64,000 nt of DNA from Providencia rettgeri (GCF_001874625.1 NZ_CP017671.1:806001-870000), one strand, 5' to 3'; shown: positions 29,238 through 40,255, counted from the stretch's first letter. The notes: a model not told the origin generated them from the sequence alone. Made by a program: numbers and translations.

Positions 29238-30353
29238 ATGATAGAACAAGATGACATCTATATGGCTCGCGCTTTTGAGCTTGCACGAAAAGGGCGCTTT
29301 ACAACATCACCGAACCCGAATGTTGGGTGTGTAATTGTACGTGACGGTGAAATTGTTGGTGAGGGTTACCACCAAAAAGCGGGTGAGCCTCATGCAGAAG
29401 TACATGCATTACGGATGGCCGGAGAAAAAGCTCAGGGGGCAACAGCCTATGTCACCCTTGAGCCATGCAGCCACCATGGTCGTACACCGCCTTGTGCGGA
29501 AGCATTAATTAATGCAGGGGTCAGTCGCGTTGTTGCTGCGATGCAAGACCCAAACCCACAAGTTGCTGGCCGTGGTTTGTATATGTTATCTCAGGCAGGG
29601 ATTGAAACGCGTAGTAACGTGCTTTTAGACCAAGCTGAAGCTGCGAATCGTGGTTTCTTGAAACGTATGCGTACTGGTTTTCCTTATATCCAATTAAAGC
29701 TAGCAGCGTCATTGGATGGTAAAACAGCCCTTGAGTCAGGGGAAAGTAAGTGGATTACCAGTACTGCGGCTCGCAAAGATGTGCAGGCGTTTCGCGCACA
29801 AGCGAGCGCTATTTTATCCACTAGTAGTACGGTTATCGCCGATGACCCTTCTTTAACGGTTCGTTGGAACGAACTGCCAACGGACGTTCAGCAAATCTAC
29901 CCAGAAGACCAATTACGTCAACCTATTCGCATTGTGCTGGATAACCATAATCGTGTCACCGCTAACCATAAAGTCACTCAATTAGCAGGTGAATGTTGGT
30001 TGGTGCGTTCTAATCCCGATATCGGCTGCTCATGGCAAGGGGATGTCGAGCAAATTAGCATCCCTGCACATGAAAATGGTACAGACCTCGTCATATTGAT
30101 GATGCAACTTGCCAAACGGAATGTGAATAGTATTTGGGTAGAGGCAGGTGCAAAATTAGCAGGCTCATTGTTGAAACTAGGCTTAGTTGATGAATTAATT
30201 GTGTATATTGCCCCTAAATTACTTGGGAACAGTGCCCGAGGTTTGGTTGATTTACCTCCCCTCGATTCATTAATTGAAGCGCCAAAATTTGAATTTACTG
30301 ATGTAGAAAAGGTCGGTGAAGACCTACGCGTCAGGCTTCATCCCGTATGGTAA
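29238..30353 (+). CDS. ribD: Riboflavin biosynthesis deaminase/reductase RibD
   Basis: Bifunctional enzyme for steps 2 and 3 of riboflavin synthesis. The N-terminal cytidine-deaminase fold has zinc ligands in HAEVHAL and PCSHHGRTPPC (about residues 50-84). The C-terminal NADPH-dependent reductase domain (about 147-371) has KLAASLDGKTAL and WVEAGAKLAGSLL. The ribosome site lies across the nrdR stop. Confidence 0.97.
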   Translation: MIEQDDIYMARAFELARKGRFTTSPNPNVGCVIVRDGEIVGEGYHQKAGEPHAEVHALRMAGEKAQGATAYVTLEPCSHHGRTPPCAEALINAGVSRVVAAMQDPNPQVAGRGLYMLSQAGIETRSNVLLDQAEAANRGFLKRMRTGFPYIQLKLAASLDGKTALESGESKWITSTAARKDVQAFRAQASAILSTSSTVIADDPSLTVRWNELPTDVQQIYPEDQLRQPIRIVLDNHNRVTANHKVTQLAGECWLVRSNPDIGCSWQGDVEQISIPAHENGTDLVILMMQLAKRNVNSIWVEAGAKLAGSLLKLGLVDELIVYIAPKLLGNSARGLVDLPPLDSLIEAPKFEFTDVEKVGEDLRVRLHPVW

Positions 30354-30443
30354 GTGTGTTTTTTGAAAATCATACATACGGTACATGAAAGAATGTGATA
30401 AAATCCGCGCCCCGCGGGTTATAATTAATATTAGAGGAAGGCT

Positions 30444-30917
30444 ATGGACGTAATTAAAGGTGTTGTTGCTGCGCCACAAGCGCGTATTGCTATCGCTATC
30501 GCTCGTTTTAACAACTTTATTAATGATAGTCTGCTGGATGGCGCTGTTGATGCGTTAGAACGTATTGGTCAAGTTTCGAATGACAACATTACCATTGTTT
30601 GGGTTCCAGGTGCCTATGAACTACCGTTAACGGCAAAAGCGCTGGTTGAAACAAAAAAATATGATGCCGTTATTGCATTAGGTACTGTTATTCGTGGTGG
30701 TACAGCTCACTTTGAATATGTCGCTGGTGAATGCAGCTCAGGCTTATCTCATGTCGCAATGAATAGCGAAGTGCCCGTTACTTTTGGTGTGTTAACCACT
30801 GAAAATATCGAGCAAGCCATTGAACGAGCAGGGACTAAAGCTGGTAATAAAGGTGCTGAAGCTGCACTGACTGCATTAGAAATGATCAATGTAATTAAAG
30901 CCATTAAAGGCAAGTAA
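30444..30917 (+). CDS. ribE: 6,7-dimethyl-8-ribityllumazine synthase
   Basis: Lumazine synthase (ribE in E. coli, also called ribH), which joins the RibD pathway product (after dephosphorylation) with dihydroxybutanone phosphate. The motifs [23 protein letters not shown] with catalytic His, and [15 protein letters not shown] are typical. Length 157 aa. AGAGGAAGG precedes the ATG. A GC-rich hairpin (CCGCG-CCC-CGCGG) lies in the 90-bp gap from ribD. Confidence 0.97.
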   Translation: MDVIKGVVAAPQARIAIAIARFNNFINDSLLDGAVDALERIGQVSNDNITIVWVPGAYELPLTAKALVETKKYDAVIALGTVIRGGTAHFEYVAGECSSGLSHVAMNSEVPVTFGVLTTENIEQAIERAGTKAGNKGAEAALTALEMINVIKAIKGK

Positions 30918-31043
30918 TACACATTTTACTTCGGGCTATAGACTGTAGTGAAGTTAACTAATACCACTGAGTGTATTGATTAGCTTAGTTTTTTATATGC
31001 CCGAATAATTTTGTGTATCGTTTTTTATTTTAAGGGGAATCTT

Positions 31044-31460
31044 GTGAAACCTGCTGCTCGTCGCCGCGCTCGTGAGTGTGCTGTTCAAGCCATTTATTCA
31101 TGGCAATTATCTGGCAATCCAATTGCCGAAGTCGAATATGAGTTTATTGCTGATCAGGACATGTCAGACGTTGACGTAAAATATTTTCGTGAACTGTTAT
31201 CTGGTGTTGCTACTAATGCAGCTAAACTTGATCAACTAATGGCGCCTTATTTATCTCGTCAGCTCGAAGAGTTAGGGCAGGTAGAAAAAGCGATTTTGCG
31301 CGTTTCAATGTTTGAATTGAGCTTCCGTGAAGATGTTCCTTACAAAGTGGCAATCAATGAAGGTATTGAGCTTGCTAAAGTGTTCGGTGCGGAAGATAGC
31401 CATAAATTTGTTAATGGTGTATTGGATAAAGCTGCACCAGTAGTTCGTCGCAAAAAATAA
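31044..31460 (+). CDS. nusB: Transcription antitermination factor NusB
   Basis: With NusE (S10), NusB binds boxA RNA and supports rRNA antitermination. All-helical; N-terminal [20 protein letters not shown] and C-terminal [16 protein letters not shown] are near-identical to E. coli. I choose the GTG at 31044 after AAGGGGA (138 aa, E. coli 139); an ATG 11 codons earlier is not conserved. Confidence 0.96.
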   Translation: MKPAARRRARECAVQAIYSWQLSGNPIAEVEYEFIADQDMSDVDVKYFRELLSGVATNAAKLDQLMAPYLSRQLEELGQVEKAILRVSMFELSFREDVPYKVAINEGIELAKVFGAEDSHKFVNGVLDKAAPVVRRKK

Positions 31461-31497
31461 AAAATCAGGGTTCCCTCCTGTAACACTACAGTAGTAA

Positions 31498-31524
31498 ATA
31501 GGTAGGCTGGGTTCCAGTCTACCT
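31498..31524 (+). terminator. Possible terminator or attenuator between nusB and thiL
   Basis: Stem GGTAGGCTGG/CCAGTCTACC with one mismatch and a short loop, followed by TTTGTATTT. The T-run is imperfect, so read-through to thiL is possible. Confidence 0.45.
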
Positions 31525-31662
31525 TTGTATTTATATATTCGTGGTACTCTAAGTTTCAGGTATATTGATTCAGCTAGTTATTTGCCACTTGTATTATTAA
31601 GAGCATAAATTATTTGTTTTATTTAAAACGAAAATAGTTATAGCGAAAACGGAAAATCTACC

Positions 31663-32646
31663 ATGTCCTATGGCGAATTTGACCTCATCGCACGTTATTT
31701 TAACCGTCAAACAACGAACCGACGTGATGTAAATATCGGTATTGGAGATGACTGTGCGTTGATGACCATCCCAGAAAAACAGCAACTTGCTGTGAGTACT
31801 GACACCCTTGTTTCTGGTGTGCATTTCCTCCCTACGATTTCACCTGCTGACCTAGCCTATAAATCATTAGCATCTAATTTAAGTGACCTTGCAGCAATGG
31901 GGGCAGACCCTGCATGGGTATCTTTAGCTATTACATTACCTTGCGTTGATTGTGATTGGTTGCAATCATTTAGTGATAGCTTATTTGAGCAATTAAATTA
32001 TTACGGGATGCAGCTAATTGGCGGTGATACCACTCGTGGTCCAATGAGCCTGACTTATACTGTCCATGGGTTAGTACCACAGGGTAAAGCATTGTCTCGG
32101 GCTGGTGCACGTAATGGGGATTGGATTTATGTGACAGGGACATTAGGGGATAGCGCAGCAGGTCTTGCTATTTTACAAGATAGGCTGAATATCAAAAATA
32201 CCGCGCATAAAGAATGGCTAATTATGCGTCATTTACGTCCACAGCCACGTATTTTACAAGGTCAAGCCCTTAGGAACTTAGCGTCTTCTGCGATTGATAT
32301 TTCAGACGGTCTAGTCTCTGATCTTAATCATATTTTGAAGGCAAGTGGCTGTGGCGCTCGAATTAATTTGGATGCACTGCCGCAGTCAGAGGCCTTAGTA
32401 CAGAACTGTAGCGTTGAGCAAAGCCGTTTATGGTCCCTGAGTGGTGGAGAAGACTACGAGTTATGCTTTACTGTACCGGAAATTAATCGCGGGGCATTAG
32501 AAATGGCTTTAGCTCATACAGGGTCTGGTTTTACTTGTATTGGGCAAATTAAGCCGCAATCTGAAGGGATCAGCTACTTTTGCAATAACCAAGAAGTTGA
32601 TGTAAACCTAAAAGGTTTCGATCATTTTGTTTCGGAAGGTGCGTAG
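31663..32646 (+). CDS. thiL: Thiamine-monophosphate kinase ThiL
   Basis: Final step of thiamine diphosphate synthesis (TMP + ATP to TPP). PurM-like fold; [10 protein letters not shown] at the N-terminus, the metal/ATP motif [20 protein letters not shown] and [11 protein letters not shown] are seen. Length 327 aa. pgpA starts 1 bp after the stop. Confidence 0.97.
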   Translation: MSYGEFDLIARYFNRQTTNRRDVNIGIGDDCALMTIPEKQQLAVSTDTLVSGVHFLPTISPADLAYKSLASNLSDLAAMGADPAWVSLAITLPCVDCDWLQSFSDSLFEQLNYYGMQLIGGDTTRGPMSLTYTVHGLVPQGKALSRAGARNGDWIYVTGTLGDSAAGLAILQDRLNIKNTAHKEWLIMRHLRPQPRILQGQALRNLASSAIDISDGLVSDLNHILKASGCGARINLDALPQSEALVQNCSVEQSRLWSLSGGEDYELCFTVPEINRGALEMALAHTGSGFTCIGQIKPQSEGISYFCNNQEVDVNLKGFDHFVSEGA

Positions 32647-32647
32647 C

Positions 32648-33166
32648 ATGGCAAGTTGCCAAGAAAAAGCAGAAGCAAAAAAACGGCTGAATATGCGTAA
32701 CCCTTGGCATTTGCTAGCAACGGGGTTTGGCAGCGGTTTATCGCCAATTGTACCTGGGACTATGGGGTCCCTTGCGGCAATACCTTTTTGGTTATTGATG
32801 GCAAATATGCCAGTGTGGAGCATATGGGTGCTCATTGTGGCGGGCTTTTGGATTGGCTGTCTAATTTGCCAACGTACCTCTGATGATATGAAAATTCATG
32901 ACCACGGTAGCATCGTGTGGGATGAGTTTATCGGGATGTGGATTACCTTAATGGCAATCCCAGTGGTCGATTATGAATGGGTCATTACCGCATTCTTTAT
33001 TTTCCGCATTTATGATATGTGGAAGCCATGGCCAATACGTATTTTTGACCGAAAGGTCAGCGGCGGTTTTGGTATCATGATTGATGATATTATTGCGGCG
33101 ATATTTGCTTATGTGACAATTTGGTTGTTGGTTTGGTATGACATTATGCCATTCTCAACCAATTAA
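32648..33166 (+). CDS. pgpA: Phosphatidylglycerophosphatase A
   Basis: Inner-membrane phosphatase making phosphatidylglycerol. The family motif DHGSIVWDEFIGMW is near residue 87, and IMIDDIIA near the C-terminus carries the conserved acids. Start ATG 32648 follows GGAAGGT in the thiL 3' end; 172 aa as in E. coli. Last gene of the conserved block before the carnitine region. Confidence 0.95.
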   Translation: MASCQEKAEAKKRLNMRNPWHLLATGFGSGLSPIVPGTMGSLAAIPFWLLMANMPVWSIWVLIVAGFWIGCLICQRTSDDMKIHDHGSIVWDEFIGMWITLMAIPVVDYEWVITAFFIFRIYDMWKPWPIRIFDRKVSGGFGIMIDDIIAAIFAYVTIWLLVWYDIMPFSTN

Positions 33167-33167
33167 A

Positions 33168-33417
33168 TACGCGTCATATTTCAAATTGTAGGGGTGTTGG
33201 CTTCGCTTATTCGCCCTAGTCACATACTGGTGTATGCTCCTAGGGTCTTATTCGCTTGCCGCCTACCTACAATCTGAACTATTTAGCGTATAAATACGTA
33301 TCATATTTTGCGCTGTGGCGTTGTTGGCTGCACTCGGTTACCCGAATCACATACTTCTGTATGCTCATCGGGATAACCTCGATTGCCGCCTAGCCACAAC
33401 TCAAACTATTTAGCGTA
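33168..33417 (+). repeat. Two tandem ERIC elements between pgpA and yaaU
   Basis: Copy 1 (33168-33291) has core CCCTAGTCACATAC ... GTATGCTCCTAGGG; copy 2 (33295-33417) has core CCCGAATCACATAC ... GTATGCTCATCGGG. Both have left ends TACGNGTCATATT-like and right ends CTATTTAGCGTAT. They start 1 bp after the pgpA stop and end about 30 bp from the yaaU stop. They mark the left edge of the cai/fix block. Confidence 0.8.
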
Positions 33418-33449
33418 TTGGATGTGATTGCTTATCGTAGTAACTTCTT

Positions 33450-34775
33450 TTACTTCTTTTTGCGCCGAATACCCATCACTGAGGTTTGTGCTAGGGTTAA
33501 TCCTTTGGTTTCTGGCGCAAATAGAATTGAGACAACTAGCCCAAGTAAAGAAACCCCTGCCCCCATCAATACCACCGTGCTAACACCGTATTTTGTGATA
33601 AAAATCGGTAGTGCCCATGTGGAAAAAATGGTTCCGATACGGCTGATGGACATAATGACCCCAACGGCGGATGCGCGAATATCTGTTGGAAATAACTCAT
33701 TAGGGTAGAGCCACTGTAAAATCCCTGGGCCCCCAGAGAAGAATGCATAAATACCAAACATGATAATGACTAGGCAGATACCAAGGTTAGAAAATAACCC
33801 GAGTATAGTTAGCGCTGCAGTCATTAGGGCAAAGCTACCAATTAGCAGTGGTCGTCTTCCCATTTTATTTAGCCAGTACATCGCTGGTAAGCAACCTAAC
33901 ATAAAAAATAAGCTGATAACTACGTTGCCTAAAGCCGCATTTTTACCTTGATCCCAACCTAATTGCCCAACAATTTGTGGGCCAAAAGTATAGATGGCAA
34001 ACATTGGGATCACTTGGCAGGTCCAAATAATCGCAGTAAATAATACGAAAGAAAAATGTCGTTTATTAAACAGTTGATGAAAATGTGTTTTTTTCGCTTC
34101 CTCAGCTTCAAAAACCACAGGTTGGCCAAACAGTTTTTCCATCATTTTTTCACATTCTGGAATACGTCCTTTGCGGATTAACCAAAGAGGCGATTCAGGT
34201 AGATCAAAACGGCCAATTAAAATAACGATACATGGAATGACGGCACTGCCTAGCATCCAGCGCCAACCATCTTGAACATCATAAAGCATATAGCCAACAA
34301 GATTGGCACAAGTTGCGCCAACGTACCACATGGCTGCAATAAACCCGACCGCAAACGCACGCTGTTTGGTATTGGAAAATTCGGTGATCATCGAGGTTGC
34401 GATGGGATAATCAGCACCAATGACAATGCCAATTAAAAAACGCATTATTAGTAGTTCTAAAGGGGTTGAAACAAACATAGTTGCAACAGAGATTGCCCCT
34501 ATGGCCACTATATCGATTAAGAACATTTTGCGGCGACCGACTTGGTCGCAAATGTAGCCAAACAGTGAGGTACCAATGAATAAACCCGCAAGCGTTGCGG
34601 CACCTAGTAAGCCAATCCATTCACTGTTTAAACTTAATATTGGAGTGAGTTGCTCTAAAGCGACGCCGATCAGGACTAAAACATAACCGTCCAGAAAAGG
34701 CCCACCACTCCCCCAGAGCATGATCCGCCGATGAACGGAAGAAAATTGGACATCGTCAAAACTTCTTGGTTTCAT
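33450..34775 (-). CDS. yaaU: MFS transporter YaaU (linked to fixABCX)
   Basis: Twelve-helix major facilitator of the sugar/metabolite:H+ symporter type. The MFS loop 2-3 signature GYICDQVGRRKMF is near residue 75 and its C-half counterpart MYWLNKMGRRPLL is present. Length 441 aa, close to E. coli YaaU (443), which also sits downstream of fixX. The substrate is not known; linkage suggests a carnitine-related metabolite, as inference only. Separated from fixX by a hairpin, so partly independent expression is likely. Confidence 0.93.
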   Translation of the reverse strand: MKPRSFDDVQFSSVHRRIMLWGSGGPFLDGYVLVLIGVALEQLTPILSLNSEWIGLLGAATLAGLFIGTSLFGYICDQVGRRKMFLIDIVAIGAISVATMFVSTPLELLIMRFLIGIVIGADYPIATSMITEFSNTKQRAFAVGFIAAMWYVGATCANLVGYMLYDVQDGWRWMLGSAVIPCIVILIGRFDLPESPLWLIRKGRIPECEKMMEKLFGQPVVFEAEEAKKTHFHQLFNKRHFSFVLFTAIIWTCQVIPMFAIYTFGPQIVGQLGWDQGKNAALGNVVISLFFMLGCLPAMYWLNKMGRRPLLIGSFALMTAALTILGLFSNLGICLVIIMFGIYAFFSGGPGILQWLYPNELFPTDIRASAVGVIMSISRIGTIFSTWALPIFITKYGVSTVVLMGAGVSLLGLVVSILFAPETKGLTLAQTSVMGIRRKKK

Positions 34776-34811
34776 TGTGCATCCCAGTGTCAGCGCAAAT
34801 ATGCGCTTAAA

Positions 34812-34840
34812 AACCCTAAAAGTTAATGGCTTTTAGGGTT
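34812..34840 (-). terminator. Terminator or attenuator after fixX
   Basis: Perfect 11-bp stem AACCCTAAAAG/CTTTTAGGGTT, followed on the minus strand by TTTTT. Lies in the 77-bp gap between fixX and yaaU. Confidence 0.8.
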
Positions 34841-34852
34841 ATGCTAATTAAA

Positions 34853-35140
34853 TTAGCCGTAACGAAATTCAATGCCGAATGTGCCGCGTGGGTATTCCCA
34901 TTTTTCTAATGCACTATCTAAGCCTAGGATACGGCAGGTTCCGCATTCAAGGCAGCCGGCATAATCAAAACGTACGGAGCCATCTTCTTGTTTTTTATAT
35001 AAGCCAGCAGGGCAGGCTTTAGTTAATATTTCGAGCACTTTCATATCCGGGTGCTCTTTGATAACAATATGTGGATTTTCTTCATCGACATTAAATTTAT
35101 TAATGCCTAACTTGACATCAACATTGACTGGATCACTCAT
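34853..35140 (-). CDS. fixX: Ferredoxin-like protein FixX
   Basis: Small iron-sulfur protein (95 aa) of the FixABCX electron-transfer complex. The cysteines are in ACPAGLY and GCLECGTCR. It is the likely electron carrier next to the FixC flavoprotein, comparable with the iron-sulfur domain of ETF:quinone oxidoreductase. Overlaps the fixC stop by 4 bp (ATGA). Confidence 0.96.
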   Translation of the reverse strand: MSDPVNVDVKLGINKFNVDEENPHIVIKEHPDMKVLEILTKACPAGLYKKQEDGSVRFDYAGCLECGTCRILGLDSALEKWEYPRGTFGIEFRYG

Positions 35141-36423
35141 ATTGCCCTCACTCCTTTAATTCCATCCTTGATTAAATTGATGAAGCCGACTTTTTTTGCC
35201 TCTTGTAGCATAGTCTTACGCAGTGGCACAGGTGCTTCATCTGAAATAGTGAAGAGTTTTTTAGCAATACCGACAGCCATTTCTGGATAAGCGGAAAACA
35301 TGCGTGGGTTATCTAAAAACTCAGGCATTTTTTGGTACATTTTCATATCACGAAGAGGGCCTTCGTTGAGTAATTTGAGGTACTCACTGAGTCCTTGTTT
35401 ACTAAAGTCCTCTTTTTTCATAGCGTTAATTACTGCATTTGCCGCGGCTTCACCCGAAGCAACGGCTAAGTCCATTCCGCGGATGGTAAAGCCTAAATTC
35501 ATACACATCCCAGCTGCATCCCCTGCGATTAGCACACCATCACGGACCAACTCTGATTGCATTTTCAAGCCCGCTTCAGGGACAACGTGAGCGGCATATT
35601 CAATCATTTTGCCCCCTTCAATTAATGGGGCGACCGCTGGGTGGTGTTTAAAATCTTCGAGCATTTGTGGAACCGATTTTTTGGCATCTTTAATATGATG
35701 TAAGCCACAAACTAAACCTAAAGAAATAGTATCTTCATTGGTATAAAGGAAGCCTCCCCCCATCAAGCCATCGGTAGGAGCCCCCGCAAATAGCCATGCA
35801 ACCCCTTCTTTTCCCTTAAGATTAAATCGGTTAGCTAAAATATCTTTTGGCAATTCAATTAATTCTTTTACCCCAACAGCGACATGCTCAGCATTCACTC
35901 GTTTGGTCATTCCTAGTTGTTCAGCCAGTATGGAGTTCACACCATCAGCGAGGATCACCACTTTGGCTTCTAGCACATCACCATCGGCTTCAACACCTAC
36001 AACTTTGCCATCCCGTTCCACTAACTTATCAACGCGAATACCTGTAATACATTGTGCGCCGGCATTTTCAGCTTGTTCGACTAACCACGGGTCAAGCTTG
36101 CCTCTCAGCACTGACCAAGAGGTTTCTTCTGGGGGTTGCTCTGCTCCATTTTGGAAATCGACTGTTACTGCACCTGTTTCTGTCATAAATGACAGCTTTT
36201 CACGCGTGATCATACGTTCAATAGGGGCATTTTGGGTAAATTCAGGAATGATACGCTCTAAGCTATGAGCATACATGCGGCCACCTGTGACGTTTTTACC
36301 GCCTGCGTAGTTTCCCCTTTCGATTAGGAGAACTTGCGCACCTTCACGGGCAAGCACCAATGCAGCCACTGAACCAGCTAGACCCGCGCCTACAATGATT
36401 GCATCAAATATATCATCGGACAT
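35137..36423 (-). CDS. fixC: FAD-dependent oxidoreductase FixC
   Basis: ETF:quinone oxidoreductase-like flavoprotein. FAD dinucleotide motif IIVGAGLAGSVAA near residue 8; DGVLIAGDAAGMC in the C-half. I start at ATG 36423 (428 aa), which follows GGAGA and matches E. coli MSEDIFDAIIVGAG; an ATG six codons upstream is less likely. Operon order is fixA-fixB-fixC-fixX. Confidence 0.95.
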   Translation of the reverse strand: MSDDIFDAIIVGAGLAGSVAALVLAREGAQVLLIERGNYAGGKNVTGGRMYAHSLERIIPEFTQNAPIERMITREKLSFMTETGAVTVDFQNGAEQPPEETSWSVLRGKLDPWLVEQAENAGAQCITGIRVDKLVERDGKVVGVEADGDVLEAKVVILADGVNSILAEQLGMTKRVNAEHVAVGVKELIELPKDILANRFNLKGKEGVAWLFAGAPTDGLMGGGFLYTNEDTISLGLVCGLHHIKDAKKSVPQMLEDFKHHPAVAPLIEGGKMIEYAAHVVPEAGLKMQSELVRDGVLIAGDAAGMCMNLGFTIRGMDLAVASGEAAANAVINAMKKEDFSKQGLSEYLKLLNEGPLRDMKMYQKMPEFLDNPRMFSAYPEMAVGIAKKLFTISDEAPVPLRKTMLQEAKKVGFINLIKDGIKGVRAI

Positions 36424-36475
36424 AGTTTCTCCAAAGGTCACTGAAACAGTGAGGAAAACCCCACTGCTATTGAAT

Positions 36476-37417
36476 TTATTTAGCCAGTTGTTGCGTTAAA
36501 ACCGGTAAAATTTTGAACAGGTCGCCAACGATCCCATAGTCTGCAAATTGGAAAATAGGGGCGTTTTTGTCTTTATTAATGGCGACGATAGTTTGTGCGC
36601 CGTTTGCGCCAACCATATGCTGAATTTGACCAGAAATTCCTACTGCGAGATATAACTCAGGTTTCAGCATCAGGTTGGAAATACCAACGTAGCGCTCATG
36701 CTCCATCCATTTTTCGTTTTCTGCGACAGGGCGAGAACAGGCAATTTCAGCGCCGATGGTATCAGCGAGTTTTTTCGCGATAGCGATATTTTCTTGGCTT
36801 CCAATCCCCCGACCTACACTGACCACTAGACGAGCTTTATCTAGTTCAACGGAGTTACCTGCTTTTTTCTGAATCGAGGTACGTACAATAGATTGTTTTG
36901 GTTCAACCCATGGTGCAGTTTGAGCAGTACCGCTGAGTGATGCATTATTTTGCGCAGCTTCAAACGTGCCGGTGGTGAGTGTAGCGACTGAAAATGAACT
37001 GTTTAAGGTTTCTTGGCCAAAGGCTAACCCACCATAAACCATATGTTTTATTACAGGTTTTCCTGATTCTACTGTCACAGTTGCCGCATCGTTAGACACA
37101 GCAGCTTGCAGTCTTGCACCTAAGCGTGCAGCCAGTAATTTACCTCTACGGGTATTAGGTAGCAGTAATAGCCCGTTATCGCCATGCTGTTTAATTGTCG
37201 TGACAATGGTATCAGCATAGTCTTCGATGATACGGTCGTCAGGCTTACCATACAGTTGAAAAACGTGGGTTGCGCCAAGTTGAAAGGCTTGTGAGCTTTG
37301 TGCGTCATCTAACGTTAATACATTGACTTGTTCGCCGAGAGTGAGGGCCCCACCGATAAGTTCAGGTAAACGGGAAGTCATATCACTAAATACCCAAACG
37401 GTTGATAATTTGCTCAT
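36476..37417 (-). CDS. fixB: Electron transfer flavoprotein alpha subunit FixB
   Basis: ETF alpha-type subunit, forming a heterodimer with FixA that probably delivers electrons to crotonobetainyl-CoA reduction. The C-terminal FAD-binding domain shows [13 protein letters not shown] and the segment [23 protein letters not shown] (given here from 36595 to 36665 on the minus strand), both typical of ETF alpha. Length 313 aa. Eleven bp after fixA. Confidence 0.95.
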   Translation of the reverse strand: MSKLSTVWVFSDMTSRLPELIGGALTLGEQVNVLTLDDAQSSQAFQLGATHVFQLYGKPDDRIIEDYADTIVTTIKQHGDNGLLLLPNTRRGKLLAARLGARLQAAVSNDAATVTVESGKPVIKHMVYGGLAFGQETLNSSFSVATLTTGTFEAAQNNASLSGTAQTAPWVEPKQSIVRTSIQKKAGNSVELDKARLVVSVGRGIGSQENIAIAKKLADTIGAEIACSRPVAENEKWMEHERYVGISNLMLKPELYLAVGISGQIQHMVGANGAQTIVAINKDKNAPIFQFADYGIVGDLFKILPVLTQQLAK

Positions 37418-37428
37418 AACTCCTCCGA

Positions 37429-38199
37429 TTAAATGATTTTTCTTAAATGTTCAGCAAATTGTGCAATTTGCTCTTCGCTATCACCTTCAATGATGATGCG
37501 TTGACGAACTTTTTGCTTAGGTGCTGCGATAGATTGTGCGGATAATGCTGTAACGTTATCCAAGCCAATATCGGTTATTGCCCAAGCTTGAACGGGTTTT
37601 TTAGCGGCACCTAAAATGGCTTTCATTGATGGGATGACAGGGACATTAATATCGGAGGTCACTGCGATAATGGCAGGTAACGAAATGGACAATGTTTCAA
37701 TTTCATCTTCTAATTCGCGTTCTACAATGAGCGTATCCGGTGTGATGGAGACAATTTTCTTTATGCCATTGATAGCGGGAACTTGCAGGGTTTCACCCAT
37801 TAAGATACTAACTTGTTGAGCGTTTAAGTCTGCGGAACCATCACCACAGATAATTAAATCAAAACCAACTTTTTGAGCCGCAGAACTTAAGGCAAGTGCA
37901 GTTTGATGTGGTAAGGCGTGTTCGAGTTGATCGTCAATAACGACAACAAGTTCATCTGGACCACGAGATAATACATCTTTACGTGCTTTCATATTGGTTA
38001 GTGCTTTACCACCAACACTTAACGCAATAACTTTACTATCTGCTTGTTGCGCTTTAATTTGGTTAGCTGCTTCAATCGCATTTAAATCATATTGACTAAT
38101 TTTGGTATCTGCACGTGAAAAATCTAAAGAACCATCTGAGCTATTTACAATAATATCTTGTTCATCGGGAACAGATTTATAGCATGTAATAATATTCAT
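37429..38199 (-). CDS. fixA: Electron transfer flavoprotein beta subunit FixA
   Basis: ETF beta-type subunit (256 aa) with N-terminal [10 protein letters not shown] and the AMP-binding-like region [21 protein letters not shown] (about residues 58-78). First gene of fixABCX, divergent from caiT. GGAGA precedes the ATG. In E. coli the operon is needed for anaerobic carnitine reduction. Confidence 0.95.
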   Translation of the reverse strand: MNIITCYKSVPDEQDIIVNSSDGSLDFSRADTKISQYDLNAIEAANQIKAQQADSKVIALSVGGKALTNMKARKDVLSRGPDELVVVIDDQLEHALPHQTALALSSAAQKVGFDLIICGDGSADLNAQQVSILMGETLQVPAINGIKKIVSITPDTLIVERELEDEIETLSISLPAIIAVTSDINVPVIPSMKAILGAAKKPVQAWAITDIGLDNVTALSAQSIAAPKQKVRQRIIIEGDSEEQIAQFAEHLRKII

Positions 38200-38703
38200 T
38201 ACATCTCCTAAAATATAATTAATAAATATGATCCGTTTTTGTTTCGGATTATATAATTATCATGAACTGGATATTTAAAAATAAAACCTAAGTCACCAAT
38301 ATTGAAAACCTTGAATTAAAGTCGGTTTAAATATTCATACTGATACACTACTCACCAATACTGTAAAAATCATCAACTTATCAATGTAATGTTCAATATT
38401 GTTATGCTAATCACCAATACTGAAGGTATTTAATAACATTAATATTACAAGATAATTTATCTATATGTATTTATTGGTTATTTTAATTATTAAAGCGTCA
38501 GATATTAGTAACAAATATTTATCACGAATAATATTGTGACCTTAATAACAGAATTGTTAATGGGGACTCGACATGATTTGAATAGTGATTGGATTAATAC
38601 TTAATTAAATTTATTGAGTTTGGTAATAAATAAGTGAGATGAGGTGTTGAGACTAATATCTATTTAAAAGCTTATATATTAAATAATAAATTGGGATCGA
38701 ACT
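38200..38703. promoter_or_regulatory. Divergent cai/fix control region with three 59-bp-spaced repeats
   Basis: The 504-bp AT-rich spacer contains TCACCAATAYTG three times, at 38293, 38352 and 38411, each exactly 59 bp after the last. It also holds a CRP-like TGTGACCTTAATAACA (38535-38550). In E. coli this region is bound by CaiF and CRP, so the repeated motif is a good candidate for CaiF sites; that link is inference. No ORF seen. Confidence 0.6.
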
Positions 38704-40221
38704 ATGAGCAAAGAAAATAAAAAGGGTGGAATAGAACCAAAAGTTTTTTTTCCGCCATTGATCATTGTTGGACTATTGTGTTGGTTAACCGTCCGTGACC
38801 TTGATGCTTCTAACGAAGTTATCAATCAAGTATTCAGCTATGTCACTAATGTATGGGGCTGGGCATTTGAGTGGTACATGGTGATAATGTTTGGTGGCTG
38901 GTTTTGGTTAATATTGGGTCCTTACGCCAAAAAGCGTTTGGGGGATGAAAAACCTGAATTTAGCCGCGCGAGCTGGATTTTTATGATGTTCGCCTCCTGT
39001 ACCTCTGCTGCGGTACTATTTTGGGGTTCTATTGAAATCTATTATTACGTCTCTGCACCTCCTTTTGGTTTTGAAGCCTATTCAACAGAGGCCAAAAATA
39101 TTGGGCTTGCATACAGTTTATTCCACTGGGGACCACTACCATGGGCAACCTATAGTTTCTTATCTGTTGCATTCGGTTATTTTTTCTTTGTTCGCAAAAT
39201 GGATGTTATCCGCCCAAGCAGCACCCTTGTCCCATTAGTGGGTCAAAAACATGTAAATGGCTGGTTCGGTACCATCGTTGATAATTTTTACTTGGTCGCT
39301 TTGATATTAGCCATGGGGACCAGCTTAGGGTTAGCTACACCACTCGTTACTGAGTGTATTCAATACTTATTTGGTATTCCTCATACCTTACAACTTGATG
39401 CCATCATTATCTTCTGCTGGATCATCCTAAATGCAATCTGCGTGGCTTTTGGTTTGCAAAAAGGGGTGAAAATTGCCAGTGACGTCCGTAGTTACTTGAG
39501 TTTCTTGATGCTGGGATGGGTATTTATTGTTGGCGGCGCCAGCTTCATTGTGAACTATTTCACCGATTCTATCGGGGTTTTAATGATGTATATGCCACGC
39601 ATGCTGTTTTATACAGATGCAGTGGGTAAAGGCGGTTTCCCACAAGGTTGGACCGTATTCTATTGGGCGTGGTGGGTAATCTATGCCATCCAAATGTGTA
39701 TTTTCCTCGCCCGTATCTCTAAAGGCCGTACCGTCCGTGAGCTGTGTATCGGCATGGTAGCAGGCTTGACGGCAGGGACAACGTTAATTTGGACCATCCT
39801 AGGCAGTAATACATTACAACTCGTTGACCAAAATATTATTAACATTCCAAAGCTGATTGAAGAATTCGGCGTTGCACGCGCCATTATTGAAACATGGGCA
39901 GCCTTACCTTTGAGCACTGCAACAATTTGGGGCTTCTTCATCCTCTGCTTTATCGCCACCGTCACACTCATCAACGCTTGTTCATACACTCTCGCTATGT
40001 CGACTTGTCGCGCAGTGAAAGATGGCGATGAGCCACCGTTATTGGTGCGTATCGGTTGGTCTGTTTTAGTCGGTGTTATCGGTATCGTATTACTGGCTCT
40101 AGGCGGATTGAAACCGATTCAAACAGCGATAATTGCCGGAGGATGCCCACTTTTTTTCGTCAACATTATGGTAACGCTCTCCTTTATTAAAGATGCAAAA
40201 GTGCATTGGAAAAATGATTAA
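38704..40221 (+). CDS. caiT: L-carnitine/gamma-butyrobetaine antiporter CaiT
   Basis: BCCT-family exchanger importing L-carnitine against gamma-butyrobetaine; sodium-independent in E. coli. Twelve helices; the family's Trp-rich stretch [20 protein letters not shown] (about 323-342) lines the substrate site. Length 505 aa (E. coli 504). TTGGGAT precedes the ATG. First gene of caiTABCDE. Confidence 0.97.
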   Translation: MSKENKKGGIEPKVFFPPLIIVGLLCWLTVRDLDASNEVINQVFSYVTNVWGWAFEWYMVIMFGGWFWLILGPYAKKRLGDEKPEFSRASWIFMMFASCTSAAVLFWGSIEIYYYVSAPPFGFEAYSTEAKNIGLAYSLFHWGPLPWATYSFLSVAFGYFFFVRKMDVIRPSSTLVPLVGQKHVNGWFGTIVDNFYLVALILAMGTSLGLATPLVTECIQYLFGIPHTLQLDAIIIFCWIILNAICVAFGLQKGVKIASDVRSYLSFLMLGWVFIVGGASFIVNYFTDSIGVLMMYMPRMLFYTDAVGKGGFPQGWTVFYWAWWVIYAIQMCIFLARISKGRTVRELCIGMVAGLTAGTTLIWTILGSNTLQLVDQNIINIPKLIEEFGVARAIIETWAALPLSTATIWGFFILCFIATVTLINACSYTLAMSTCRAVKDGDEPPLLVRIGWSVLVGVIGIVLLALGGLKPIQTAIIAGGCPLFFVNIMVTLSFIKDAKVHWKND

Positions 40222-40255
40222 TTTATTCAGAAACAACATTTAAGAGGTTATTAAT

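Noticed and set aside
30354-30443. FMN riboswitch upstream of ribE
   Set aside because: The gap is only 90 bp with one simple GC hairpin; the conserved RFN multi-stem layout is not visible.
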